In this document: positions 1 through 12,417 of the stretch, piece by piece
Numbering within the stretch: position 1 is the first letter of the stretch
Layout of the letters: every line of letters starts with the position of its first letter
NCBI GenBank assembly: GCA_015680685.1
Contig: MNCI01034697.1
Span: forward strand, 904,653-968,652
DNA length: 64,000 bases
DNA from: Gnetum montanum
Lineage: Eukaryota > Streptophyta > Gnetopsida > Gnetales > Gnetaceae
Direction of reading: 5' to 3'
Translations under genes and position numbers: made by a program
Notes under the pieces: model-generated
The model's database searches: none
What the model saw: the letters and a program-made list of their open reading frames with translations, nothing else
Told to the model about the DNA's origin: nothing

Positions 1-59
1 TGGAATCAAGCTTGTAACTTGAAAAAAACAAGCCATATACGTTGGTAGTTTCAATAGGT

Positions 60-130
60 ATTAACTTGGTAGTAAGATTCTTGGTATGGAAACCTAGGTC
101 ATAGGTTCAATTTTAGTCAAGAATGTTGAG
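60..130 (+). repeat. tRNA-derived SINE-like fragment
   Basis: A segment resembling an RNA polymerase III promoter pair: an A-box-like TTGGTAGTAAG near 75-85 and a B-box-like AGGTTCAATTTTAG near 103-116, followed by an A-rich stretch at about 139-151. Two other segments in this window (near 42640 and 53895) share the layout. It could be a decayed tRNA-derived SINE; chance similarity is possible in AT-rich DNA. Confidence 0.35.
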
Positions 131-392
131 GTATAAATTTAAAAAAAAAAAATCCATAAAAGGAATTCTAGCAACTGCTTTATTCAATGCAAAAGCTCTT
201 AGTGGATATAAGTAATATTTCAATTTTAATTTATAGGTTTCATCTTATAAGGTTAGGTTGAGATGGAGGTTCAATCTTAGAAGGTTATGTTAAGATGTAC
301 AAGTCTCCCATCTGACTAAATGTTCAAATATACAAGTCTCCCATCTCACTGAAGGCTCCAACTCTAGTAAAACTAAAAATGTAGTTCAAGGA

Positions 393-830
393 TTGATTAG
401 TGATCCAAAAGATAAGGAGAAAGCTCTTACAAGTGATAAGCAAGTCCATTTTGTAGATGGGTCTAGTATTTTAGAGACACCTATCTCAAATCTTGCAATT
501 CAAACTAAGAATAATCAACCACCTTTCTTAACCACTCTAATGATGTATGGGAAAAATATTCTCAATTGCTTGATGGCTTTATGAGCCATAGTCAATGTTA
601 TGCCTTTTGAGGGATGTAAAATGTTAGGTGAAAATATGATTCCCCAAAAAAGAAATGTCATCCAACTAGATGGATCTAATATATATGTATTAGGATCACT
701 AAAAAATATTCAAGTTCATCTTAAGCAATACCCAAAATTCACTTGTTGCATTGATCTCTTATTAATTGACATGAATCCAACCTATAGTCTACTCTTATCA
801 CATATATTTGGGGCTTAGTTTGAAGGATTC
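393..830 (+). pseudogene. Retropepsin-like region of Z, degraded
   Basis: Two short open frames (393-584 and 600-818) together read like the C-terminal half of a plant Ty3/gypsy protease, with the words IDLLLIDMNPTYSLLLSHIF resembling the family's F-x-V-x-D...Y-x-x-L-L-G-R-x-W segment. The catalytic D-[ST]-G motif is not visible. Role in an intact element would be polyprotein cleavage. Support is by wording and by position ahead of RNase H and RT. Moderate to low confidence. Confidence 0.4.
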
Positions 831-1239
831 TTTAGATCCAACTTTTTGGAACTACTTGTACATGTTAAAGAAAAGTCTAAACATGTTATAATCCCTAGGA
901 AACCTTTTTATCATCATGTTGTAACAACTTCGAATGAAACTAATGACATGCAAATAGACCATAATGTGAATTTCATAGGGATTATTGCACTTGATTTAGA
1001 AGAATATGCAATTGGAGAAAATTTAAAAAGCTCTCTTTTATACTCATACCTATTCTATTGCTTATTATCAAACTTTTAGAAGGATCTTTGAGCAATATGA
1101 AGATACTTAGCTTTTCACCAACTAGATGGAAAAACTTTTCTTTTTGGTGATCCACCTCCTATTGGTAAAGATAAAGATATTAAGAAAATTTTTGCAGTAT
1201 AAGCACCAAATAAAGATCCTATTTATGATAATTATAGTA

Positions 1240-1690
1240 TGTACATTGATGAACGAGCATATTCTTCACACTTTAACAACTTGAATACTTGGATACTTAA
1301 AGTAGATAAGGCATCATCCAAACATGGATGTCATGTTGGTATTACACTAATACCTCCTAGAGAGGTCTGAAAATTGAAGACTATTCACTTTGTGAAACCT
1401 ATGACCAACAACATAGTGGAATACAAGGCCTTGATGCATGGGTTAAATTATGCACTCTATTTTGACATAGTAAAACTCAAAATTTATAATGATTCTCAAC
1501 TAGTAGTTACTCAAATTAATGGAATTTATGATGATAAAAATCCTATGATGAAAGCATACAAAGCTTTTGATATAGAGTTATATAAGGACTTCTCCTAATT
1601 ATCCATAGAATATGTCCCTATGGAGGAAAATTATATTCCAGGTACCTTAGCTCAATCTACTTCAATTATATATGTTTCTTTTTAATTTGA
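1240..1690 (+). pseudogene. RNase H domain (archaeal-type wording) of Z, upstream of RT
   Basis: The frame reads W-I-L-K-V-D-K-A-S-S-K-H-G, then TNNIVEYKALMHGLNYAL, then YNDSQLVVTQING, and closes with a V-P-M-E-E-N...L-A-Q-S-T-S segment. These match in order the four acidic blocks of the second, archaeal-type RNase H of plant Tat-like Ty3/gypsy elements (D in VDxASS, E in NNxxEYxAL, D in xxDSQLV). An ORF of 74 codons at 1374-1598 carries the middle part; stops interrupt the rest. It lies before the RT at about 2085. An intact copy would degrade RNA of the RNA-DNA hybrid. Confidence 0.65.
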
Positions 1691-2084
1691 TCATTAGAAC
1701 TCTAAAATCATTATTGAGAGGGTTGAAGATTATTTAATTCCAAATTATGTTTTCTCACTCCAAGTGTTTGACAATGAAAAACAAATTATTCGATTCCTAA
1801 CAAACGGAGGGAAGTTTCAAGAATAAAAGATTGACATATCACATACTAGTTATGATTCATGTCCTATACTCACAAATGGTATTTCAATAGATGTGGCTAT
1901 TAGAAAGGCTAATGTAGATAGCTCATTAAAATGCATAAAAGAAATTTCTAGAGATAATAATTGGCAAATATTAACTATGGCAATCTACATGCTAATGAGC
2001 ACTTCACAAGTATAATGATATCCTAACATGGACGTATGAGGATTTAAAAATTTATAATTTTCTTATCATTACACATACTATTCC

Positions 2085-2705
2085 TCTAAAGTCTAAATTA
2101 AACCCTTTATGCAAAGATTGAGGCCAATTAATCCAAAAATTGAACCTTTAATAAAAGCTAAAATAGATGAGTTATTAGAATCTAAGATTATATATCTTGT
2201 TATACATTCTAGTTGAGCATCCAACTTAGTCTCGGTTAATAAATGTACACGAAACATAAGATTATGTATAGATTTTAGACATATGAATGCAGTTTAAATT
2301 AAAGATAATTATTTGTTGCCTCATATTAAAGAAATTTTATAAAGAGTCAATGGAGTACAAATGTATTCTTTTTTTGATGGATACTCGGATACAATTAAAT
2401 TCTAGTTAATAAGAAATATCAATATAAAACTTCATTTATAATCAAGTGGGGAACTTAGCAATTTGCAAAAATGCCTTTTGGAATTTTAAATATTGGATCT
2501 AACTTTCAAAGAGAAATGGATAAGACTTTTGAGGGAATGATAGGAAAAAATAATACTATATATTTAGATGACTTGGTAGTCTTTTTGCATGGTCAAGGCA
2601 CACATCTTAGAGATACTAAAAATATTTTTTGAGATGTCAAAAATATGGGGTTGCTTTAAATGCGAAAAAATTTATCTTTGGTGTTCAAAGTGATAAATTT
2701 CTTGG
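2085..2705 (+). pseudogene. Reverse transcriptase of Z, interrupted by element A
   Basis: Fragments read in order like a Ty3/gypsy RT: LRPINPKIEPLIKAKIDELL, then N-x-R-L-C-I-D-F-R-H-M-N, then YSFFDGYS, then FAKMPFGILN, and IYLDDLVVF, in which the catalytic Y-x-D-D motif (here YLDD) is kept. Several in-frame stops are present. The thumb region is cut at 2705 by element A and continues at 16237. No function is expected. Confidence 0.75.
2701..2705. other. Target-site duplication of element A, left copy
   Basis: CTTGG immediately left of A; the right copy, CTTGA at 16237-16241, differs by one base. The flanks join into a continuous RT reading frame. Confidence 0.75.
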
Positions 2706-3551
2706 TGATAAAAACTTTATGTCAATCAACTACGATATCGTAGCTCTACATACAGATGTGATGTAGTAGGTCATGGTCACGCCTATAAATACTAATCCAC
2801 CATTGTGTCAAAATGAACAACTTTCATCAATACTTAGCCAAATTCTTGCAATTTGTTTTTGTAACTTAGACTTAGCAATAGAGTGAATTCTTGTAGTGTG
2901 GTGACTGAAAACTATACAGAGTCTTTATTTGAGTGGATTACAGTTGGGCACAATTCACGACTAGTAATAAAGATTGAGATCGTTTCTGAACATTGTAGCA
3001 TATCACTTAGTTTAGCTTCACTTTTCAGCATATTTACTTTGATTAAGTCCTCTACATTTTCCAAGCACTTTACTTTTCCAATGTCATTTAAAAAGGCAAT
3101 ATAAGTACTACTAGTTTCAAGCATAAAGTATAATCATTTGGTAACTTGGTAGTGACTTCACTTGATTCGCTCATTAGTGAATTCACTTGGTAATCCCAAT
3201 GACAATTACACTAGCCTAGGATGTGTATGGCAAGCTAGGGATGGATGCTTATTACCATAGGCTAGATCACATTTACATTCTTATCATATATAGACTTAAA
3301 CTTTATCTTCATTTTCATGATGTTTACACCTACTTTTAATTTGAACCAAACAACATTAACATATTATATACCTCATTGAGAGTTAAACCATATAACTTGA
3401 ACTTCCCTAACTCTATGTGAGAAGACAACCATCGTGAACAATACATCAACTACTAGTAAATCTACATTGGTCATCCATAGATTACAATTAGGTCACACAT
3501 GTATACTCATGACTTGTATGGTTGAGTGTTGGAATACCCAACTGCTCATCA
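2706..3551 (+). repeat. 5' LTR of element A
   Basis: It begins TGATAAAAAC and ends CTGCTCATCA, and aligns along its length with 15372-16236. A TATA box (TATAAATA, 2784-2791) lies 78 bases from the start, preceded by a perfect palindrome CTACGATATCGTAG near 2727. A tRNA-Asp-like primer site follows directly. Confidence 0.93.
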
Positions 3552-3552
3552 T

Positions 3553-3570
3553 TGGCACCACTATTGGGGA
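3553..3570 (+). other. Primer binding site of element A
   Basis: TGGCACCACTATTGGGGA begins two bases after the LTR. It is a mutated match to the plant tRNA-Asp 3' end complement used by several non-chromoviral Ty3/gypsy elements. Elements B, C and D have variants of the same site. Confidence 0.75.
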
Positions 3571-3689
3571 TGTGTCAATGTTTGCTAAGTAGTTGATTTT
3601 ACAAAATTCATTGTATCCAATAGTAGCAAGAATATTTTTCACACTTCAAATAATTTTCTCAAAAGTACACATACTTAAGTATCAAACAT

Positions 3690-5700
3690 TTAAAATGGCT
3701 TATATAACTAAGGAAAAATCTCCACCTCCTACTGAACTTAATGAAAGTTATGACAAGGACTTTAATAAAGAAGATTGGAGTGCACTGATGTAAACTAGAA
3801 TTTTCTATGCTCACACTAATCCTTGCTATCCTAATTTCATATTTGTTGCACCAGTATGAACAAATCAGACGGAGAGATTTATAGGGTAACATTGTCTTGT
3901 CTCTAGAGTGTTCATCGCCATCAATGCTTTAAGAAATCCTTATGAGGTCAAGCCTTGGCCATGTGCAAGAAGGTTACCATATCACCAAACACATGAATAG
4001 GCCATACTAACTAATTGAAGCTTAGGCAAGAAAGGATGCCATCATGGAGACAAGACGTGATCATGACAATGGAAAGAAAGCACCTCAAACTATTATCCTA
4101 GAAAAAAGAGAAGATGTGATATTTCAAACTAAGTTGTATCAAACTCATAGGTTCCATTCCCAAACACCAATCATCTACATTGAAGATCACGTTAAGATCA
4201 AGTTACATTTGGCTCTTGCAAAAACTCCTAGAAAAGATAAGGAAGACTCCAAACTTAGGAGGAATTCAGGGCCTAAGACCTCCACTAAATCTAAAAGGGA
4301 TGAATTAAGGAGTCATAGAAGGAGGACCAATGAGCATCATTCTCTAAGTCCTTTATCTTTGTCCTCACATTTGTCTACAAATTCTAACAAGTCAGAATGA
4401 AGGCTAAGGGATCACGATGGGAAAAGACAAGGGAATCATGAGAGACATGCATACAAAAGAAGGCATTTCGATGAAGAGGAAGATGATCAAAATGAACGAA
4501 GGAAAAGGATTAGATAAGAAGAAAGAAAGTATCATGAGCATCAAAGGGGTCACTACTACAATAGAGCTCATGAACCCAAAGACTACCATTTGAAATATGA
4601 TTAATATTAAGAAAGCCATATATATTCCTACTAGGCATGTAAGGGACAGTCACATCATGTGACTAAATATGAAAAACATTCCAAAGTTTTAATGCATATA
4701 CAATGTAAATTCACAACACCATCTTCAAGCCTTTCATGATGCCTGTGCCTTGCAAAGTATTGAAAACGGTTAGTAGAAATTAAAGTTACTTTCTAGAACA
4801 CTCATAAAGGAAGTAGAAAGCTGGTATCAATCCTTAGAATTAGAATTAATTTGAAGATGGAGTACCATGCTAGAGCTTTTTCATGACAAGTATTAAACTT
4901 ACTCTAGAGTGTCCAATCTAAGAAAATAAATCCAAGGGTGGAAGCATGGGACACATAAATCCGTTACTACAGTAATGGGTAAGCACTATTCATTATTGCA
5001 TAGATGCCTAAGCCATGGGTTTTCTCAAAGGAAATAACTCTAACACATCATCAATGGTCTAAGGAACAAGACTAGAGAAACCATTGGGGTATATGCCTAA
5101 GGTAGACTATTTGAAATGATAGCTCATCAAATTAAAAGACTCATTGACCAAGTGACAATGAAAGAAGAGAAGTTAAGAAAACGAGAACCAACAAAAGAAT
5201 ATAATAGAGATCCAGCAATAAGGAAAAGGGATGTAAGAATATGTGAGTCACAAGAAGAAAAAACTTTGGAAAACGTGATCCAATGAAAGACTCTACCAAT
5301 TTAGAAATCAATTAATGACATTGCAATAAAGGTAAAGAAAATGTAGGATTTAGTAGGTGAAAGATTTACTACAGTACTAAAGATAGTAGAGGAAAAGATT
5401 AAACAAGCCCTAAACGGAAAAAAGGATAAGAAGAAAAGAAGAGATAATGGATGTGAAAACTATAGCAATAAAGGAAAATTTCTTGTATAGAAGAAATAAT
5501 GGATTCCACTTTAGATGATGATGAAGGATGTAAAGTGTGCCAGTATGAACATCCTAAGGGATGTTACCCTAACTTACAAGAGTCTAGGGCATATGTACCT
5601 AATCCAAAATTTATCAAAAAACAAATGCCTAGACAATTACCTTATCCACAAGGTAATTTTCAACAACCATACTAGCAAACATACTATCTAAGCAAGGCTT
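3690..5700 (+). pseudogene. gag of element A, degraded
   Basis: A run of broken frames collinear with the gag of D (28300-30240). Recognisable parts are a charged, Arg/Ser/His-rich segment at about 4044-4560, a capsid-like segment at about 4690-5100 (wording like FHDAC...ESWYRSLE in D), a Lys/Glu-rich segment at about 5100-5500, and a zinc-knuckle-like CKVCQYEHPKGC at about 5530-5566 followed by a Pro/Gln/Tyr-rich tail. An intact protein would form the virus-like particle. Many stops and frameshifts; no product expected. Confidence 0.7.
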
Positions 5701-6159
5701 CCCCTTAACTACATGAGTAATACCAACAATAGTGGCAACAACCATAAGCATGGGAAGGGCCACAACTAAGGCAATAATATCCATACCATCAATTGGATCC
5801 CTATGGATACTATGTTCAACATTCAATTTCTTTTGGAAAAAATTCAGTCCATACCTCCTCCTCCTACTATCCATCAAAATATCACAGACCCACTACCTCA
5901 TGTATGGATCCAAACTCTTACATACCCCAACTAGCAGTTGGTCCTTCATTTCAAGCTCCTAATACTTTACCATCAATATCACCACTAGTCTGGAAAGGAA
6001 AATTGCTAACATAGCCATAACAAAAGAGCATTACTAGGGTAGTAACTACATAAGAGGATGTGATAACAAGTGAACCAAGAGCTAGGAAACATCCCTTTTT
6101 AGGACAAGCCCAAAAACGTTTCAAAGGATAGGAACTTCATCTAACTCTATTCAGTTCAC

Positions 6160-9100
6160 ACATGAATACCATGCTTCTAATATCTATAGACAAGAATGTA
6201 AGAATTGTCATGCTCACTCAAAAAGTAATGCATTGGATTAAAATAGGAGCACTTCTCAACAAGAGAATAGATCATAGAAGTTCCTTAGTCTATCTCCAAA
6301 TAGTAGGCCATAAACCATGTAAGGTTCTATTAGATTCTAGGTCAAGAGTAAACCTTATTTCACAAGATATGTACAAGGCCTATAATCTTCCCCCACTAAA
6401 GAAGAGTAACATTTGATTAAAGCTTGTAGATTAATTAATTGTTATTCCACTTAGACAAGTGGAGGATATAATCACCACCATAAATGGCTAGCCTTATTGT
6501 GATGATTTTCTAGTCATACATGTGGGAAGGAACAAAGGAGAATTCCTCATAATTATGGAAAGAACAAGGGTTAGCACTATGGACACTAAGCTTGAAATCA
6601 GAGAATTATCCTTGGAAATCTCCAAGGAGGATGAAGCCAAAATTATCCAAAGATGTAGAGTTCCATGTATCAAATATAGTGATAATAGGTGCAATTGTGT
6701 GTAGAGAATTTGAACCACAAAACATGATGCCATCACAACATGTAATAGATGTATAGAAGACATGTGTGTACAAAAATATCTATATGTAGCAACCACTAGA
6801 TAAAAAGGAACCCAGTGGTTGATCACTAGAAAAGAAGTAGAATCTAACATATGCATGAAACCTTTGAACAAAGTCACAAGTGCCCATGTCGAAGAAACAA
6901 ATAAGTTAAAGTAATTAAGAAGACAACATCCTTACATGAAATCATAATAGGAGGAAGATATTGAATGGGAACACTTAGAGATACCTAAAAAATAAGAACC
7001 AAAACCTCTAGAACTAAAAGCCCTACTAGACACACTAGAATATGTTTTTCTAAATAATAAAAGATTAGTAATCATAAATGCCAATCTTGATAAAGAACAA
7101 AAGAGAAAACTATTGGAAGTGATGAACAAATGGTCAACTACATTCGCATGGTCCTATGATGAAATCACTAGCATCGATCCACGCATCTATCAACATCGAA
7201 TCTATACAGATCTAGCCATTAAACCATGCTACCAACCTTAAAGAAGACTGAATCTTAGACTTAAAAAAATTGTCAAACAAGAATTAGAAAAACTATTGAC
7301 AATCAAATTCATCTATCTCATATTAGATAGTGAATGGGTTAGTCTATTAGTGATTGTCATAAAAAAGGCTGACAAGTGAAGAGTCTACATTAACTTCCAA
7401 TTGTTGAACATGGTGATGTTCAAGGACCATTTTCCTCTACCATTTGTTAACCAAATCCTAGACACCATTGTAAGACACTAGCACTATAGTTTCCTAGATG
7501 GATATAGTGGGTACAACTAAATTAGCTCTACATGAAAAGATTAAGAGATGATCACATTTACCAATCCATGGAAGACATTTGCATATAAGCAAATGCACTT
7601 TGGCTTGTGTAATGCCCCCTCTACCTTCCAAAGACTCATATTGAGTATCTTCTAGGAACATATTGGCAATGGAGTTGAAGTACTTATGAATGATTTTTCT
7701 ACATATGGGCTAGATTTCAAATAAGCCTTAGATTGTTTAGAGTAAGTTTTGAAAAGATGTGTTGAAATTAATCTAAAGCTCATTTGATCGAGGGGCCACT
7801 TAATGATTGAAGATGACATAGTTCTCGAACATAAAGTGTCTCATAAAGGAATAGAGGTAGATCTAGAAAAGATTAGAGTTATTTAAAATATCACTCAAAG
7901 CCCACAAACTATAAAGATGTCAAATTATTTCTTGACCATATAGGATATTACAGGAGATTTAATGAAAATTTTTCAAAGATTGCAAAACTAATAGTCAAAC
8001 TAACAAAGAAAAATGCATCATGTCAATAGATAAAACAATGTGAGAAAGCATTCGAGACCCTAAAATATAAATTAATTAAGAAACCAATCCTCCAAGCTCT
8101 AAATTTATCCAAGCCTTTCCACATTATGGTAGATGCTTCAAACTAGACATTGGGAGCAGTACTACTCAGCTTGATGATAAAAAAAGACCTTATTATATAC
8201 ACTACATTAGTTGAAGCATCACCAGGGTACAACTCAATTTCACCATTACAGAAAAGAAGCTTATGATTGTTGTGTATGCATTTGAAAAATTTTGACACTA
8301 TGTGCGTAAGTACCCCATTTATGTCCATACTGATCATAGTGCTATTAGATTTTTGATGACTAAACCAACGGTAAGTCCAAGAGTGATAAGATGGATCATT
8401 ATCTTGTAAGAATTTGACATCACAATGATTGATAAAAAATGAACTAAGAATGTTGTGGTAGATCACTTATCAAGGATAAGATGGGAAATCCAAGAAAATG
8501 GTAAACCAATATCTGACTAATTTCCCAATGAAAATTTATTCACAAAGACAGTAATGATTTTAGATTCAATAGTGAAGTCATGGATTACTAACTATATGAC
8601 GTATCTACTAAACAAGAACTTCCTGTTGAATGGGATAAGAAATATAAAGAATAGGTTCTCTACCAAGTAAAGAGATACATGGAAATTAATGGAAACCTTT
8701 ACAAGATCTTTGTTGATGGATTGATAAGATGTTGTGTTCTAGAAGAAAAGCAACAAAGAGTCCTGTAAGATGCACATGAAGGTCCATGTGGTGGTTACTA
8801 TGCAGGATGAAGGACAACACTAAAACTAATGATGGCAAGCTACTTTTAGCCCATCATATTCTAGAACACACATCAGTTTGCATAATTTTGTGAGAGATGC
8901 CAAAGAGATAGAGGACTAACAATCAGTAATGAAGGACCACATTAGTAGATATAGCCATTGGAATCTTTTGACATTTAGAGAATCGAATTTATGGGACCCA
9001 TCATACCAATGTTAAATGGAAAGTCCTATATTATAGTAACTATTGATTATTGCACAAAGTAGACATAGCTATAGTTAAAGATTGCACAATCATAATAGCT

Positions 9101-9830
9101 GCCAAATTCTTTCAACAACATGTGATGAACAAATTCAGAGTACCACACATGCTAATATCATATAATGGGACTTAATTTATAAGAGCTACATTTAAGAAGC
9201 TAATGTAACAACTTGGAGTTAATCACAAATGAACTACACCTTATTACCCCTAAGCAAATGGTCAAGCTAAAGTGACTAATAGAGAAATCACAAGGATATT
9301 AACTAGAACTATTAATTGATATAGGAAGGACTAGAGCACTAAACTTAATGATGCTCTATGGGCATATAGATCAACTTGGAAACTTCATATAGGATATTGA
9401 TTATATGAATTAGTTTATGGAAAACTACCTATCTTGCCAATCCAAGTAGAATTAAATACCCTTTCTATTACTAGTGCCCTTGACCTAGATTTAAGCTTAG
9501 ATAAAAAAGAACATCTAATCAATCTAAATCTCTTATACAAAAATTGATTGGTAGCTCAAATGTGTAATGAAGTCCACAAAAAGTACTTCAAATATAGACA
9601 TGACACTAAAATAAAACAAGTATCCATCAAGCCTGGTGATAAAGTCCTTTACTATAATCCCAATCATGTTCCATAAAAGGCTAAGTTCCAAACCCCATGA
9701 GAAGGATGTTATATTGTTCATGTGACATACCAATTTGATGCCATGTAAATTTACGATCTAAAAAATCCACAAAAGCTTATTCTCATCAATATTCAACAAG
9801 TAAAACCATTCCATGACTTTCCTTGCTCTT
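6160..9830 (+). pseudogene. pol of element A (protease, RT, RNase H, integrase), degraded
   Basis: Protease lies at about 6225-6700: the words KVLLDSRSRVNLIS mark the active-site loop, with canonical D-x-G changed to D-S-R. RT runs about 7060-7960, with HFPLPFVNQILDTIV, YSFLDGYSGYN and a damaged catalytic motif VLMNDF (second-position Asp replaced). RNase H follows at about 8030-8470 and integrase at about 8760-9830, where an H-E-G-P-C-G-G-Y zinc-finger start, an E-F-M-G-P core start and a C-terminal region like that of C (21733-22203) can be read. Frameshifts and stops occur throughout. Gene order is the usual protease, RT, RNase H, integrase. Confidence 0.8.
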
Positions 9831-12417
9831 CCAAGGACTCTATCATGACCACAAAATCATTCACTACCTATTCAATCTTTCAAATCTCCACTCTTAATGA
9901 TAGTCATGGGGGTATCAAGTTTGACACTTAGGCATTAAATTCTCTTTTTCAATTCATATTATATTTTTCCTATTTCTTACTAATTTTTCACATTCTTTAA
10001 TATCTTTTCCATTCTTTTATACTTTTTCTATTTCTATTTTTTCCCTCATTTTTCGTTCCTTAATATCTTTCAAATTCTTTATACATTCTTCTATCTTTAC
10101 CATTTTCTATGATTTTTACTATCTTTCATGTACATATTTTTGTTTATTTCTTAAATAAAGTGTAAAGGAATAAAACAATATGTAGTCCAAATAATGAGAA
10201 TTTCACTCTATGTTGTCAAATCATTAAAGGATTGATTATATGTGTAGTGAGATCGTGTCATAAATCCACTCATTTCCAATAATAAAATGTTATTACCATG
10301 GACATAATAACATTATTTTCATAATAAAACTAAAATAAACTTGTGACCATTATGTCTAAATAGAAAAGTGAAGAACCAAGTGGGAATGAAAAGGACGTGA
10401 CATTACGGGTATTTGTGGATTCTATAAAGTTGCTACTATAAGTCTTATCTTGTTGTTAAAGTTATATTATTCACTCGAGTTCTAACAAAAAATGGAAGTA
10501 TGTCTAACATAAGTGTTGCCTTACCATATCACTAGAAAGACATGTTACCCCTACTTGAAGGTAGTTCTCTAGTAAGGTTGACACATTAGTAACCTAATAA
10601 ATGCATGGAATAAAAATTTTGGGGGGTTTCATTGGAAAAACATGTTACCCATGCTTGAAGGTAGGTGACTTCTTAGAAATTTCAAGGTTTCTTGCACTTA
10701 AAAAAATATAGTATGCTATTAATAAATTGCTTTTTTGAACTTCATTGCCAGGTGTTGATATTTCTTACAATTGTTGTAGTCATGTGGTTGTTAGTTTTGG
10801 GATGATATAATGCGATGTTACTAGTAAGTGGTATGGACTTGGTTTGGATCTTGGACAAAGATTCTAATGCTTACTTTAACCATACATTAGACATAGAATT
10901 TGTTATGCCTATGGTAAGGCATCTCACTTCCAATTTCTTACAATCCCTCCTACTTTCATTTTGCCTCATTACTATATACAATCATAATTTAATAGTTTTG
11001 TATAAGAGAGTATTATTTTCTCATTGAGGTAATACTAATATGTGTGTCTTGAAAGATAGCTGTTGATATTTCTTACAATTGTTGTAGTCATGTGGTTGTT
11101 AGTTTTGGGATGATATAATGCAATGTTACTAGTAAGTGGTATGGACTTGGTTTGGATCTTGGACAAAGATTCTAATGCTTACTTTAACCATACATTACAC
11201 ATAGAATTCATTATGCCTATGGTAAGGCATCTCACTTCCAATTTCTTACAATCCCTCCTGCATTCATTTCGCCTCATTACTATATACAATCATAATTTAA
11301 TAGTTTTGTATAAGAGAGTATTATTTTCTCATTGAGGTAATACTAATATGTGTGTCTTGGAAGATAGGTATGTTTTACATTCAACTCCTTAAGTGCTTAC
11401 GAACACTTGTAGATGTGGTTATACAAGAGCACTAAGAGTTGGAGCCTACTTTGGGGAGGATCTACCTGTATAACTCTTGTGCTTCATATCTTATAGCAAT
11501 TTCACATCATCTTATATCTTTGGAAAACTTAAAGAAATTATTATTACTTTCTTACATATTCATATTTTATCACACATTGAACAATGTTTACCAACCATCT
11601 CTTACAAACTTAATCAACTTTGCCTAATTTTCTTCTTTCACATACTTTTGATGATAAATTCTTACATTTTGAGCAACACTCATGATTAAGAATCCTTTGG
11701 ACTATTTTATACCTTTCAAACTATCCATTTGACTGAATTTTTCCATCAAAAATCACTCAAAAATATTGAAATTTTTAGTAATATCATAAATACGATGTAT
11801 GATGCACTGTGACATTACATCGATGATGTATTCCACACACACACACATACAAGAAGTCAGCAAATTTTTTTCATTCCTTCATTCCATGCAAGGATATTTC
11901 ATGTTGTTTTTCTAACCCTCTAATACCCAAATTTCAAAGCTTCATAACTTTCTCATCATAAATCCAATTTGCGTGATTCTTGAATCCTTTTGTTCACGAA
12001 GTGATTAAATTAGTCATGGGGGAGACTATTGTGTGTAGTCTTTGTGATTTACACCAAATTTTTCTAACACATAGAAGAACATATTAAAGGTAAGAAAAAT
12101 AAAAATTAATTATATTTCAACTAAATAACCAAATAAAGGATAATTAGCTTAACACTCCTTACCAATAAATCATTTAAACACATGTTAAATAATATATTAA
12201 CAAATGTGAGAGGTCATGCAGAATAAAAACATTAGGAGAATATGACAATTAAGGGTTTCTTTTCAAAATTTTTTCTAACTTTGAAATCTTAATTAGAGCT
12301 AAAAAGTAATAACAAGAATAGATTTTGATCAAATTCAAGAGCTTGAGAGAGGATTATGAACTATTAGGAGCTTATTTGAAATCCTTGGGTAATCATAGAC
12401 AAATTCTTTATAATTGT
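9831..12417 (+). other. Non-coding part of element A between integrase and the extra ORF
   Basis: AT-rich sequence with no convincing coding signal. It holds a GTCATGGGGGTAT motif at about 9897-9918, a 308-bp tandem duplication (10753-11368), a short (CA)n run near 11834 and a second motif, TTAGTCATGGGGGAGA, at about 12010. The small open frames inside the duplication are identical in position in both copies and look incidental. Confidence 0.6.
10753..11368 (+). repeat. 308-bp tandem duplication inside element A
   Basis: Copy one is 10753-11060 and copy two 11061-11368; both start TGTTGATATTTCTTACAATT and end at an AAGATAG word. They differ at only a handful of positions, much less than the two LTRs of A differ from each other, so the duplication is probably younger than the insertion. 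Confidence 0.93.

Larger units (their letters stand above)
1..2705 (+). mobile_element. Element Z, left part: old Ty3/gypsy pol remnant
   Basis: This is the oldest layer visible. The plus strand shows, in order, a retropepsin-like stretch (about 600-830), an RNase H-like stretch (about 1240-1690) and a reverse transcriptase stretch (about 2085-2705), all broken by stops and frameshifts. The sequence stops inside RT at the words FGVQSDKFLG, where element A is inserted, and the reading resumes after A at 16237. No LTR of Z is in the window. Positions 1-390 hold no coding signal apart from a SINE-like segment and a short direct repeat (CAAGTCTCCCATCT near 299 and 334). The assignment to Ty3/gypsy rests on the RT wording; the lineage is not certain. 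Confidence 0.75.

Noticed and set aside
6494-6877. Minus-strand 127-codon frame in element A
   Set aside because: It is opposite the protease region of A, whose plus-strand wording is clear.
10815-11335. Two matching 70-codon open frames
   Set aside because: They are the same chance frame in the two copies of a 308-bp duplication, without start context or recognisable wording.
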